Source: Muricea muricata (taxonomy: Eukaryota > Cnidaria > Anthozoa > Malacalcyonacea > Plexauridae). From it: 64,000 nucleotides of DNA. The position numbers and the translations under genes were made by a program. Shown piece by piece: positions 11,214-21,985 of the stretch. The notes beneath the pieces are model-generated. The model did no database searches. It had not been told where the DNA came from and saw only the letters and a program-made list of their open reading frames with translations. The stretch spans positions 12,104,713 to 12,168,712 of the forward strand of contig OY979723.1 in assembly GCA_963855995.1 (NCBI GenBank), read 5' to 3'. Every line of letters begins with the position of its first letter. The first letter of the stretch is position 1.

Positions 11214-14200
11214 TCAGAAGAGACCCGAAAACCTTTGCAATATTTCATTTACAATAAGTTGGTCCTTCACAACGGCTTCACCTTCCTCGTCATTTATTAT
11301 TCTGCTCAGACATTTACCAAGCTCAATGTGTCGATGCCTGTATTCCGAATAGTTTGTTGTTGTCATTATAGAATGAAGCAATGATAGATACTCTGTTCTT
11401 AGCTACAAAAGAGCACATGTACAATTATGAAAAAAATGAAAAAAATGCAAGCAAATTCATCAGAGAATACACACCTCGTCTCCAGGGGAAAGATCAGACA
11501 CTTGGCGTAAGACTATATCAATCAAAACCATGAGATCGTTTGTGAAAAATAGTCCGGATGTTGTTTCACTGGAAAAGATATCTTCGAAAAATTTCAACAA
11601 TGAATCAGGACAACGATGAAGGTAACCAAATATGTTTACTGGATCATCTAGTGTATAGGAGCAGCATATTAGACGTATAAACTTTACAAGTCCTAGCATA
11701 ATTTGCAAAAGAAAATCCTACTGTACCTCCTCTATTTACAAGTAACATGAGCTTTTCAGTTAATGTTTTACATGTTCCTTTTTCAGATAACACTTGCATA
11801 ACAATGTTGTTCTTTACATCTGTGAAAATTAAAAAACAAATGAAACCACCTTTCAGGGCACTTATATTTAAAGTTGGTATAATATATGGCCAAAGACTGA
11901 CAGAAAGCTCTATGTAATTATGCAAAACATCTTCTGCATAAAAAAACTCACCCTCAAAATGCTGATTGTACGACAAGATCAATGTAACAAAACCATTCAC
12001 TACTCTCTCTTCATCATCTCTTCCACACGGAGGATCTTCAATAATGTTGATCAAATGGTTCACAAACTGTTTATTTAAATATTCTGCAAAGAAAGAATTT
12101 TAAAACATACAGAAGTGTACATAATTATGCATGGCAGAAAACTGTTTATAAGTTTGTAAGGTATAAAATGCATGACCAATAACATACCATAATGTTGATA
12201 TGGAATGGCTTCTCCGGTTGAAAATATCATTGTACATAATCTCGCAGAGTTTACAAGCTTTTCAAGATCTGCAGATAAAGAGATCTCAGAATGGAATAAA
12301 GGTATAAGGAGCATTGAACATTATACAGAATAATACAAATTGGATTGCAATAAATGGTTATGATTGACATTCCTCTGTGATCAAATCTTGCAATTTATAT
12401 TATCCATGGCATTATATACTACAACACTCCATAAAATTACCATACTTTTCATGTCAACCTGCATGTCTCTTGCCAGTTCCACAGGAAGGACACTACAAAG
12501 CAATTGCAAGACTAATTCTGCTCCCAGACCACAACACTCAGAAAACACTTGAAGTAACAGATGACGCAACGACGTCCTAGTTTCCTCCAGAAATAAAACA
12601 TCAAATATTCAGCTAAAGCTATATTTTGTATACACAAGTGATTATTTATAAGGTGGCTGATCATTAATAGGTTATCTCTCTGCTTACATACCATTTGGTG
12701 GTATTCAACCAGGGCGTTTAAGCCTTCATATGAATCTTGTCTTATCACAGCCAAACATACATGTGGGTTAGCACCATGCTAGAAGATTCATGAAAGATAA
12801 GTGTAGTGGTTCAACAGTAGCATGGAAACATGTGAAAGTGGGTGGGTTCAAATGTTGACGCTCTTTCGAGTTTTCAATGTAAGTTATATTTCTGCTGTGT
12901 GCGCAGCAAGAAAGGCAAATCAAGCAATTATATACTCACCAGTATAGATAATACTTGCTTTAAACATTTGGTAATATTCGCCTCATCTTCATGCAGTGCC
13001 CAACTACGTTGTTGCGAATCTTCTTTGCATGCAACTAACTCTTGTACAAGAGCATTCAGACATCGACCATCATGGGTTGCTAAGAGTTCCTCTTCGGATA
13101 CTCCAGATGAGTTTTCCTACAAAAATATTGTACTTGTTGTTATCTAGCTGACAAAGATAGTGCAATAATAATTATCATTGAATTATGGTCATGGAATGGC
13201 AACATTCATTTCCGAGCCTGTCTTTAATTTCAGAGTGTCACATACATCGCGCAGTTCTATTGGCCAACAAGATTTTAAATGCACCATATCAAAAAATCAC
13301 CTGAGAATAATACAGCGACTCCAAGATAAAATCAGCTTCATTTGAGATGGTAGGAACGCGATGACGCAGATGCATTAGAACTGTTTCAGCTGCAGTTATA
13401 CTTTTTGCATGAGTAAGACCAGTACTACAAAATGATTTGTTAAATTAGACTTGGCTTAAGGATGCTTGTCGTATCAAATGTATATACTACAATTCTACAG
13501 ATACCTTATACGTATTTGTTCAACAAGTTCGTCTCCAATTGTTGAAGGAATGTTAGTTTGGTTTGGTGGTTCTGGAGCTTTTCTTTTCCGACCCCAACCA
13601 GGGGGCTTGGGAGCAGGTCTGTTTGGCTGCAGGGGGATGTTAAATTCAGAGAGGGCTGCTCCCATTCTTGACGACTGCTTGTTACTTGATGAACTTTTCT
13701 CCTTCAGATAGTTTGAAAAAACACCTCTACGATGTTCAATTAATTTCCTGTGAGGGAAAATTTGTTATCAATCAGTTGTTAATTGGCAGTCAGTTTTATT
13801 GCAGAGCAATAATGCACAAACCCTAGCTAACTAGAAACTTTACACAAATGACTGAATAATAAAAAATCTGCAAGGCACATTACATAGTTCTAGTTTCCTG
13901 GTTTGCATATCAGCCTCTGTAGTTGTCTTGTTTTTTTCTTCATTTTATGTCACATGGAACAATTTTTGAACTTTACTCAAAACATGAATAGGATGGTTTG
14001 ATGCAGTGTGAAACATGAAGCGCAAATAAATTTATATCGAGGTCTTGTTTCATTTAAAAAGGTTTGATAGATAAATAGAACAGGGAACTCACTGTAACTT
14101 GTTTCGCTCTGCACGGCTGAGCTCCTGTGACTTGCCACAATTTCTATAAATGGCATCAATTGCCCGGTCGATCGACTCGAGCACCGAACTCTTTTCTTCC

Positions 14201-14972
14201 TAACAAAAATAATTTCAAGACATGAAAACAATGAATGACTATAAAAAGACGAATTATAACACAAAGCAGTCACTTTTTCAGTGTTACATATATATACACA
14301 CAGTATATATAAGTTGATTAAATAAATATATAGTACTTATGAATTCTAAAAAATATAAATGTTAAAAATACCTAAAGTTCAAAAAAGCTTCAAGCAATTC
14401 CCCCACTGCCCGACCGTTGTTGTTTAATATGCTGACGTTGAAATAGAAAACTTAGCGATTCAAATGTCACGACTTTAAATTTGACATTCTAATTTTTACT
14501 TTGTAAAATTGAACTTTTTTGCAGTTAAAATAGAATTTAACCGCATTCCTCTAGTTTTTTTTTGTACATTTGATTCAACTTACGAGCCAATAAAGCTTAA
14601 ATTTGCGAACAAACACGCATTAAATGTTTATAGTTTGGACATACATATTTGATACCTTCTTTACGCAAAGCTTAAATTAGTAAATATCCTACACTTCTAG
14701 AACTTGTTCAAAGAGCGTTTTATCACGGCATAAAATATTAGTAAAGTCTTAATTAAAAAGAAGCAAAGTATAAATGCTTACCGTACCATATTTGTAGTTT
14801 GTTTTACTTCAGTTAAATAACTTCTTGGGACAAGACCAACTTTGCCACTTTCATGACATTTCATTGACCACCAGTGTTCATTGCAAACTTCCAGAAACTC
14901 AAATGTTTCGCCTTCTTTTATATTCAGTTGTGTTTCATCGCTTGCATCATAGTTGTACAATGATTTATACAT
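11214..14972 (-). CDS. NCKIPSD: NCK-interacting protein with SH3 domain (SPIN90/WISH/DIP)
   Basis: Actin regulator: SPIN90-family proteins bind Arp2/3 through the C-terminal helical domain and seed linear filaments, while the SH3 and proline-rich parts bind signalling partners. Twelve coding exons on the minus strand: 14787-14972, 14093-14199, 13505-13747, 13301-13424, 12940-13116, 12692-12778, 12446-12584, 12188-12268, 11952-12083, 11727-11819, 11475-11647, 11214-11402. Phases join to a 576-aa frame. The N-terminal SH3 (residues 1-55) shows SLYNYDA, the WW pair and VPRSYL. A helix (ESIDRAIDAIYR) follows, then a proline-rich linker (RPAPKPPGWGRKR). The SPIN90/Ldb17 domain contains CSVLPVELARDMQ, FSTGEAIPYQHY and DLSPGDE. 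Human NCKIPSD is 722 aa, with a longer linker. The exon 1 donor (GTACGG) is weak but is the one that keeps phase. AATAAA lies about 15 nt past the stop (11195-11200). Part of this gene is copied twice downstream. Confidence 0.95.
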
Positions 14973-16140
14973 ATTATTGAGAAAAAATTACCTTAAAAAA
15001 CTATTAGAATCGAGAGTTTTCTATAAGAATTTCTTCTCAAAATAAAAATAAATAATAAAGTACTTTGAACGATCACGCTCCCCCCGGAAACTTGACCGCA
15101 ATTTATGCTAAATACTCGCGCGATATCGGTATCTCTGGAAATGTCCGAAAACACAACAAAAATCCAGCGAATATTGACTGCTTTTTAAAGTCTTTGATAT
15201 TCCGCTACAGCAATTATCAGGAGTCAGGGTAACACAATAACCAGTAGAGGTACATTGAAGAAACGAAAATAGAAATCGCTCAGAATGAAACGTTAACTAA
15301 TCAGTGCAGCGCAAAAACAATGTCAATTTTCAAATAAGCAAACTAGTAATAAGCGATCCTAATAATAAACGTAAAATTTAAAAAAGTCAATGAATTAACT
15401 ATCATCGTACACTGTAATAGTCACAGACTGATGAGCACTGCCAGTACTCAGTCTTTACACAGCATGCTTCCATATCTAAACCTCGCTATCAACAATAACG
15501 GTGGACTATGGCGTTTAGAGGATCGTCTTCTGGGATATTTTGCTGTATTTAAGTCAAGTTATAGTTGCGCATTTGTAAACATTTGTTGCTTGTAAGCATT
15601 TGTTTGAGCGCATAAATTACTCATATTGTTGTTGAAATTGACGGGACAGTGTGGGCGTTTCTAAATTCTTAAAAGCTGACATGCATGGGGGCATAGTACA
15701 AAACATGGACTGGATCCTGGACTGGACCCAAAATTGGACTCAAAAATATATGTTTTTCTTGATAAAAACAGCCACGAGAATATTAATTAGCGTGTTTCAT
15801 TTTACAGGCAAAAACCTTACCTTTCCTTGACCTATCTGTTTTATACTACATATAATACCGTCTAAAGTTCTATATTGTGTTTTATATTAACCATATCTAA
15901 GAAAACGGACAAATGTTCGTTAAACAACTCGCAACACAGCAAGGAGAATTTGCGCCGTGAATGCGGAACGATCTGGATGACCTAGAATATACCTAATCTA
16001 TGCATGAATATTCCGCATAAACGATAAGCAAAGTAGACATTCTCTGTAAGACCCTCTTTATATTCCATATCGCAGATATATACATTTCAACGTGCTTGCA
16101 AACTTTGTTTTGCCAAACATATTTGTAAAACCATATATAG

Positions 16141-16557
16141 CTATTTCAAAAAAGGTTGTCCTTTGAGAAGCATAAACTGCATGGAATGGCGGGTTATTGC
16201 TTATTTCCCCCTTCAAACTCGGAATTATTTCTGTGAAATAGCATCAAGGGAACATAGGAAACTTATGACGGCAAATTTACTTGCTACAAAGGTAAATCCG
16301 TGGAATTCAGGACCTAAATAAACAATAACCAATGATCCTTTGCGCGCTCATAGTTCACAGTTTACGCTTTTGAAACATGGTTGGTAGATTCCCTGCATAA
16401 ATAAGCCAAACATTTAACAATGCTCATTGTTTTCCTTTGTATTTGCTTTTTGTTCTCTTTGTCTTAGACTGTCTATGATGGTACTAATGACGGTTTGGCT
16501 TATTCATTCATAAAATCTACCAACCCTGTTTTGAAAGGACAACCTTAATTGAAATAG
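16141..16557. mobile_element. MITE nested in the fold-back element
   Basis: Inverted ends CTATTTCAAAAAAGGTTGTC and GACAACCTTAATTGAAATAG bound about 417 bp without coding capacity. The matching place in copy 2 (about 30,385) lacks it. Confidence 0.7.
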
Positions 16558-17144
16558 CCGTATATTTTAATATAGTTGTGTTGTTTGTCAGACAAAAGCG
16601 CACCATTATTGTGGTTCCGTTCAGATGCGAAGCCAGCCCAACAATTTAGTCCCGCTATGCAAATTTCAAGTTATTATCATTATTCATTTCTTTAGAAATT
16701 CATTGTTTTCACAGTCAATGTAGGTGTTATCTTCGTGTCGGATGACACAACGTCATGAGTAATCGGGGAGAATAAAAAAACTTAAAAGCTGCAACTTAAA
16801 CTACTTTAGATATTGCGCGAAACTAAATAATGATTAAAAGTTAGTTGTGTGTAATAAACTAATAATTGTATTTCCTGTAACGACACATGGGAAAAAGTGA
16901 CCCACGGACCTTACGACGCACGCCGCATGTTAACCCACGAAACACGACACAGAGTAAGACGTGTTAAAACTACAATATGGTGCGCTTTTGAGTTTTGTCT
17001 GACTGAACCACACAACTATACTTAAAATATATATGGTTTGATAAACATATGTTCAGTAAAACAAAGTTTGCAAGAACATTGAAATGTACATGCATATACC
17101 TGCGATATGGAATATAAAGAGGGTCTGAAGAGAATATCTATTTT

Positions 17145-17378
17145 AAGTTTCTTGTACGTTTGCATGGTGAATACAATATACTTGTTAAGCTTTGTGGAAA
17201 CACCACGTAAATTTATTATTGCAGAGCTTTCGATCCGTAAGCTCGGATCTTCATCAGTGCCATAATAATATGATATAATAATAATAATATTATTACAGCA
17301 CTTATGAAGATCCGAGCTTACGGATCGAAAGCTCTGCAATAATAAATTTACGTGGTGTTTCCACAAAGCTTAACAAGT
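17145..17378. mobile_element. Palindromic MITE with 11-bp target duplication
   Basis: A near-perfect palindrome (arms at about 17,177-17,268 and 17,290-17,378) around GAGCTTTCGATCCGTAAGC. It is flanked by ATATCTATTTT at 17,134-17,144 and 17,379-17,389. Copy 2 has one uninterrupted ATATCTATTTT at about 31,270-31,280. Older decayed relatives lie near 19,250-19,360, 33,585-33,700 and 52,190-52,290. Confidence 0.85.
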
Positions 17379-17718
17379 ATATCTATTTTGCTTATCGTTT
17401 ATACGGATATATTCATGCATGGATACGGTATATTCTAGGTCATTCCGCATTCACGGCACAAATTTTCCTTGCTGTGTTGCGAGTTGTTTAGCGAGCATTT
17501 GCCCGTTTAAAGGTGAGGTTGTTTGCCTGTCAAATGAAACGCGCTAATTAATATTCTCGTGGTTATTTTTATGAGGAAAAATATATATTTTTTGAGTTCA
17601 ATTTTGAGTCCAGTCCATGTTTTGTACTATGCCCATGCATGAATACAGCTAATAACAAAGTACAAGGTCAAGTACAAGGTACAATCAAGTCAAAACAAGA
17701 ATTACGCATGTGCGTTCT

Positions 17719-17816
17719 TATAAAGCAGACAAGCAGGTGTGCGAAGTTTCAGTTGCAGTTGAGTTTGTGGCACGAAGAACTCAAGAAAAAAGGAAGAATC
17801 ATTCTGACTATTGCAG
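17719..17816 (+). promoter_or_regulatory. TATA box and non-coding first exon, peptide gene of copy 1
   Basis: TATAAA at 17,719-17,724 is followed by a conserved leader (AGTTGCAGTTGAGTTTGTGG) that ends at a splice-donor-like GCAG|GTTTGT at 17,816/17,817. The same block precedes the peptide genes at 32.3, 45.4 and 48.7 kb (TATA at 31,991, 45,069 and 48,431) and, more diverged, 54.1 kb (53,441). An (AT)n run follows at about 17,863-17,889. Confidence 0.65.
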
Positions 17817-18076
17817 GTTTGTGTGCATTGTGTAGACTTGACTTCAACATTTTGTAACATCCATATATATATATATATATATATATATTCTTCTGTAAAT
17901 CTACAATCTCTCAATGTGGTTCTCGCAAGTTTCACTCAAATTTAAATTTAAGTCAATGTATGGTTAAATTTGGATTACGTTTTATTGGTAATGGTTTAAA
18001 CTTAGTTTTCCCGTTTGAGTTTAAAAATTTAGTTCCATGGTTAGTTGATGTGAGCCTGAATGCTTTTAACTATATC

Positions 18077-18160
18077 ATGGCAACAAAGATGAAGACTGTG
18101 TTTTTTCATATGTTGTTTGCTATTGACAAGTATGGCAGAGAGCAGTCGGCTGTCCTTTAA
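18077..18160 (+). pseudogene. Broken six-cysteine peptide gene, copy 1
   Basis: Nucleotide similarity to the signal-peptide part of the peptide gene at 45,415 is clear. A 2-nt deletion near 18,098 shifts the frame inside the signal peptide. The part coding for the mature peptide is missing: sequence jumps to unrelated spacer after the codons matching SRL. The same lesion occurs in copy 2 at 32,311, so it predates the duplication. Confidence 0.8.
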
Positions 18161-18599
18161 AATCAGAGAACAATGTCAATGATTTTAATTTTGGAAGTCT
18201 AGAAGGCGTTCGATCCTATCATTTTAGATTTGAGTAACACCTTTAAATATTCGTATGATCACGAGATTTTTCACAATGATATAAAAACTGACAGTATTAC
18301 GTTTACAATAGGACTCAATGCAGTTCAAAGCTATATTAGTAGCTCAGTGGTCTTCGGTACGTAAAGAATACTCATTCGCAGATGCTGAAAAAAGAGCTGT
18401 CTGAGAGTCGAAGGTTATTTCCTGTAAAGGACATGCTCATATTGCACTTGATTTTGTTGAAGGAACATCAAAACAAACGCCAGCTAGTCGTACTTACGCA
18501 TTAGAAAGAGAAATTTTGAAGGCTGGAAAACTCTGCAAGTGTAGAGAAATAATCATATTAAGCAGATTCTGCTTGAACGACTTATTTAAAACATGCGCA

Positions 18600-19015
18600 A
18601 TTAAGTTTCAGAAAACGTTCTCTGATCGTAAAATTTATCTAAACACGAGCTTTCGACTGCCAGTCTGCAGTCTTCGACAGGTAAATAATACTAAATATAA
18701 AACTATCCTACGGATATAGCTACTAGGACAGTGGTTTATCATTACAATAATATGCAATAAATAGTTCCGCCTACGTAATCTCGAGCAAAATTAGCGTTCT
18801 TATGAAATATAAAACTATGATCATTTCATATTTAACAAAAATCTATATTGTTCTGGTAAATGTTGTGCATTGCTATCAGAATTAAATGTTGTTGCTGTAT
18901 GCCAAGATTCCAGTGTTTTTCTGTGTCGATAGGTTGCCAGAATAGTTTTATATTTATATTTAGTACCACTTTACCTGTCGAAGACTGCAGACTGGCAGTC
19001 GAAAGCTCGTAAAGT
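18600..19015. mobile_element. Element with inverted ends GAGCTTTCGACTGCCAGTCT
   Basis: Sequence at about 18,644-18,708 is repeated inverted at about 18,940-19,012 (AGACTGCAGACTGGCAGTCG). In copy 2 the left part appears in reverse orientation at about 33,010-33,235 together with its flank, so the segment was rearranged between copies. Confidence 0.6.
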
Positions 19016-19019
19016 ATCT

Positions 19020-20330
19020 TTGCCAGAAAGCTCTTTGCCAGTAAAGTATATTTTACGCTCATTTGCGCTTAAAGCATTTAATGTAGCAATATTTACTAAG
19101 TGCTACAGCAGTTCTAGCTTTCCAGTACTTTTTTATATACTTATCTTGTGCTGTTGGAGTTGAGAAGTTTCACAGAAAGAACTCACTAGTCATGCATAAA
19201 ACTGTATCTTACACTTTATTTCAAAGTGAGTTGGCAGAGTATATTTTAAGTTCCTTGTATGTTTTTGCATGGTGTTTATCAATCAAACCGTAATTTTGTG
19301 GAAAAGCCCCGAAAATTTATCATTGCGATAATAAATTTACCCGGTGTTTCCGCAAAATTATACTTTAATGTAGTAATATTTAGTATCTGTCTCAGTGGTA
19401 AACTTTCCAATGCTTTAAACTGATACTCTTCTGTCATGATACCTCTTTGATGACAGATTTTGAAGATGCTTTCTCTTTTCTTAATCACTTGCAGTTGAGA
19501 AGTTTTGAAGAAATAGTTCAGTAGTCACAAAACTATGTCTCATACATACTTTGTTTCCAAATAAGCAAAGTATATTTTACGTTTATTTGCTCTTAAAGCA
19601 TCTAATGTAATAATGTTCAGTAAGTGCTGCGGTAGTTAGCTTTCCAATACGTTTTTGACTGATTCTCTTGCGTCAGAAAGGTGCCTCACCTTTAGCTGAC
19701 AGATTTTGAACATGCCTCATATTTTCTTAATCAGTTAAAATTGAGAAGGTTTGGAGAAATAGCTCAACAGTCATAAAAACATGTTTCATAAATGCACACT
19801 TTACTTCAAAGCATGAGCAGAGCATGTTTTACGTTGATTTGCGCTTATAGCATTTAATATAGTAATATTCAGTAAGCGTATTCTTAAGTAGTTAACTTTC
19901 CAAGATTTTTTGACTTTTTTGTAAGACTAATCTTTTGCTGACACATTTTGGAGATTCTTCATGTTTTTTTAATCAGCTGAAGTTGAGAAGTTTTGGAAAA
20001 ATATCTCAAGGTCTATCTACACGATACGATTTGTCGCATACAATTCTTACCCTGGTATATGTGATTGAGTAAACACGCGTAAAAAACGTCAGATTTCAAA
20101 TTTCGCCATCAGCAAAAGAGCAAAAATCTGACATCAGCGCTTGTTTCCATACGCCAGAGTAAGAATTGTATGCGACAAATCGTATCGTGCAGATAGGCCT
20201 TCAACAGCCATAAAACTACATTGTATACACACTTTATTTCAAAGTGTTTATCCAATGTAGTATAATTATATTCAGTATAAGTGCTGCAGCAGTTAGCTTT
20301 CGGCAATACTTTTTGACTGATATTTGTTAC
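19020..20330. repeat. Satellite-like tandem repeat, unit about 215-257 bp, copy 1
   Basis: Diverged direct repeats each contain the ordered motifs AAAGCATCTAATGTAGTAAT, TTAGCTTTCCAATAC, CTGACAGATTTTGAA and ACTTTATTTCAAAG. The first motif recurs near 19,075, 19,365, 19,597 and 19,848. The same array precedes the peptide genes in copy 2 (33,370-34,340) and genes 4 (46,985-48,260) and 5 (51,960-53,050). No coding capacity. Confidence 0.75.
20010..20200. mobile_element. MITE in the satellite of copy 1
   Basis: The inverted ends share GATACGATTTGTCGCATACA and its complement. TCAA flanks both sides (20,006-20,009 and 20,201-20,204). The related place at about 52,946 lacks it. Confidence 0.75.
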
Positions 20331-20429
20331 ATAAGTTGTTACCACTGGTGAATTCCCAGGCCATAAGCATATAGATGGTTAATTAACAACAATAATAAAA
20401 CCGCAACCGGCAACGGCCAATAACATCCT

Positions 20430-20503
20430 ATCATCCAAATTTAGGGCTCAAGCAGAAAGGAAGAATCTGTTAAGAAGAAAAGAAGAATCTGTGATTACTG
20501 AAG
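20430..20503 (+). promoter_or_regulatory. TATA-less remnant leader of peptide gene 1
   Basis: Compared with the promoter of gene 5 (about 53,380-53,500), roughly 90 bp holding the TATA box and the start of the leader are missing here; sequence jumps from CCTATCATCC to AAATTTAGGG at about 20,436. The leader end with donor AAG|GTCTGT (20,503/20,504) remains. The same gap is seen upstream of gene 2 at about 35,120. Confidence 0.6.
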
Positions 20504-20961
20504 GTCTGTCCATTATGTAGTAGCTTTGAAAAATAGCTACATAAATATTCGTCTTCAAATCTACAACTCCTCAATATGTTCTTATCTAGCTCTTAACCTT
20601 CAGTTCTAAATTTTGGCCCAAGTGGTTAAATTTGGATTACGTTTTGTCTAGTATTTAATTAAAATACGAACAGGGGTGCTTTATAAGATATAAAACCTTA
20701 CATCTGGTGGGTTTATTTTCCAAAAGATTTTCAATATATAGATGCTCTGTTTAAGCCAAGAAAATCAAGGAAAGTTTTATGTGTCAACGTGAATCTTTAT
20801 CACACATATAAAAGACTCCTTAACGACACGACTTAATCCTTGACACTTATTAATTAATGAATTTTTAATGTGTTTTTTTTTAAATCTTAGTTCCCCGAAG
20901 TTGAAAAATTTACTTACATGGTTAGTTGATGTATGTCTTAATGGTATTTTTTTTGCATAGA

Positions 20962-21189
20962 ATGGCAACAAAGACAAAATACGTGTATTTTTTCATGTGC
21001 TGTTTGCTATTGACAAGCATGGCAGAGTGTGGTAAGCTGGAAGATTGCAAAAAAGCTTGTGACAACGGCAAAACAGCCATTCAGGCGTTTTGCAAAACCA
21101 TCCCCAATACAGGCATTAAAGCAGCGTGTTGGGCCGCTCAGTTTACACCACCAACATTTTGCAAAGGATTTTGCTATACGTTCTTCTGA
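20962..21189 (+). CDS. Secreted six-cysteine cationic peptide 1
   Basis: Coding exon for a 75-aa precursor. It starts at the ATG just after an acceptor (TTTTGCATAG|A ATG). Residues 1-21 form a typical signal peptide (K/Y start, FFMCCLLLTSMA). The mature part has Cys29, 33, 44, 56, 67 and 71 (C-x3-C-x10-C-x11-C-x10-C-x3-C), the motifs GKTAIQAFC and CKGFCYTFF, and a hand-counted net charge of about +3. An additional Cys23 sits at the cleavage zone (AECG), where genes 3 and 5 have serine and gene 4 has glycine. I do not recognise the family; SCRiP-type coral peptides have eight cysteines and do not fit. An antimicrobial or venom-type role is conceivable but unproven. Its own promoter has lost the TATA box. 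It belongs to copy 1. Confidence 0.75.
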   Translation: MATKTKYVYFFMCCLLLTSMAECGKLEDCKKACDNGKTAIQAFCKTIPNTGIKAACWAAQFTPPTFCKGFCYTFF

Positions 21190-21337
21190 AAGTGATATGG
21201 AATAACCACATTGGACAACGCCGGGAAAAAACATAATCTTCATACTTTAGAAACATTGCCCACTTTTGACTTTAATTCTTCATAGCCATTTGATATAGAA
21301 ACATGTATTGATTTGATATGTAACTAAAACCATAACA

Positions 21338-21343
21338 AATAAA
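21338..21343 (+). terminator. Polyadenylation signal, peptide gene 1
   Basis: AATAAA followed by the conserved GTTTTCATTGAAGCAA. The same 3' end closes every intact copy (36,038; 45,825 or 45,829; 49,142; 54,690), which supports transcription of the family. Confidence 0.7.
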
Positions 21344-21837
21344 GTTTTCATTGAAGCAACTATGGTGGGTTTTAACACGTGTGTTTCGACTATTTTAGTT
21401 TAGTTTATAGGCCCCCTCATTTTTAGGTTAGCTGCATGTTCATACCTTACAGACTGTTGCCCAATTGATAGAGGATCCGAGGTACCTATAGGGTATCTTA
21501 GGAACCTATCGAGGTACCTATCGGGTATTTTAGGAACTCTTACTGTTTTCACTGATGTAGACCTCAAACGCATGAGAATGCAATCGACCAAGGCCAAGTC
21601 TCCCCAAATTCCCATCCCTATTCACAATTCGTCGAAATTCGCATCCCTAACGTCTCGCAATACGCAACACAGGAAAACTTCTATTAGTTTGAAATATTCA
21701 ACAACTCTTTTAAATGAAGTCGAGATAGTATATAGAGAGCAGACAATCTGTTGTTATTAGAAAAACGCGAAGGCTGACAATGTAAAAGGAACTATCTAAA
21801 TTTTAGTAAACGTGCATGCTATCTTTTAGAGCCATAC

Positions 21838-21985
21838 CTTTTCAGCCAGTATGTTTTCATTTTTCAACAGCTCGACTTTGAGTACTTGGTTTCTCTTGAA
21901 GATCAGCAACCAGCATTACACTCAACTCATCTTTCAAGTTCGTCTCTGGAACATTCTTGCCTGTTAGCTCCTCTTTGACATTCAT
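21838..21985 (-). pseudogene. Fragment of a coiled-coil-gene exon, copy 1
   Basis: Matches the 3' two thirds of the exon at 55,434-55,661, including its splice donor. It stops abruptly at 21,985, where sequence becomes NCKIPSD intron 2. A 7-bp insertion near 21,860 shifts the frame. This is a duplication junction. Confidence 0.85.

Larger units (their letters stand above)
15688..17633. mobile_element. 2-kb fold-back DNA element with long inverted arms
   Basis: The ends GGGGCATAGTACAAAACATG and CATGTTTTGTACTATGCCC begin two long inverted arms. They pair over about 15,688-16,140 plus 16,560-16,620 on the left and 16,975-17,633 on the right. The centre (about 16,625-16,970) has no open frame. 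Both ends are flanked by CATGCATG (15,680-15,687 and 17,634-17,641), an 8-bp target-site duplication. The third peptide unit has a single CATGCATG at 44,972-44,979 and no element. Two smaller elements are nested inside. The right end lies about 85 bp upstream of a TATA box. The superfamily is not assigned. Confidence 0.85.
14026..21985. repeat. Tandem duplication copy 1
   Basis: First of three direct copies of a unit that starts in NCKIPSD intron 2 and ends inside a coiled-coil-gene exon. It holds the genuine NCKIPSD 5' end, a broken and an intact peptide gene, and a coiled-coil exon fragment. Unlike copies 2 and 3 it lacks the coiled-coil 3' block. NCKIPSD upstream sequence joins the peptide region directly near 15,232, at a short shared CAATAACCA. 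Confidence 0.8.
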
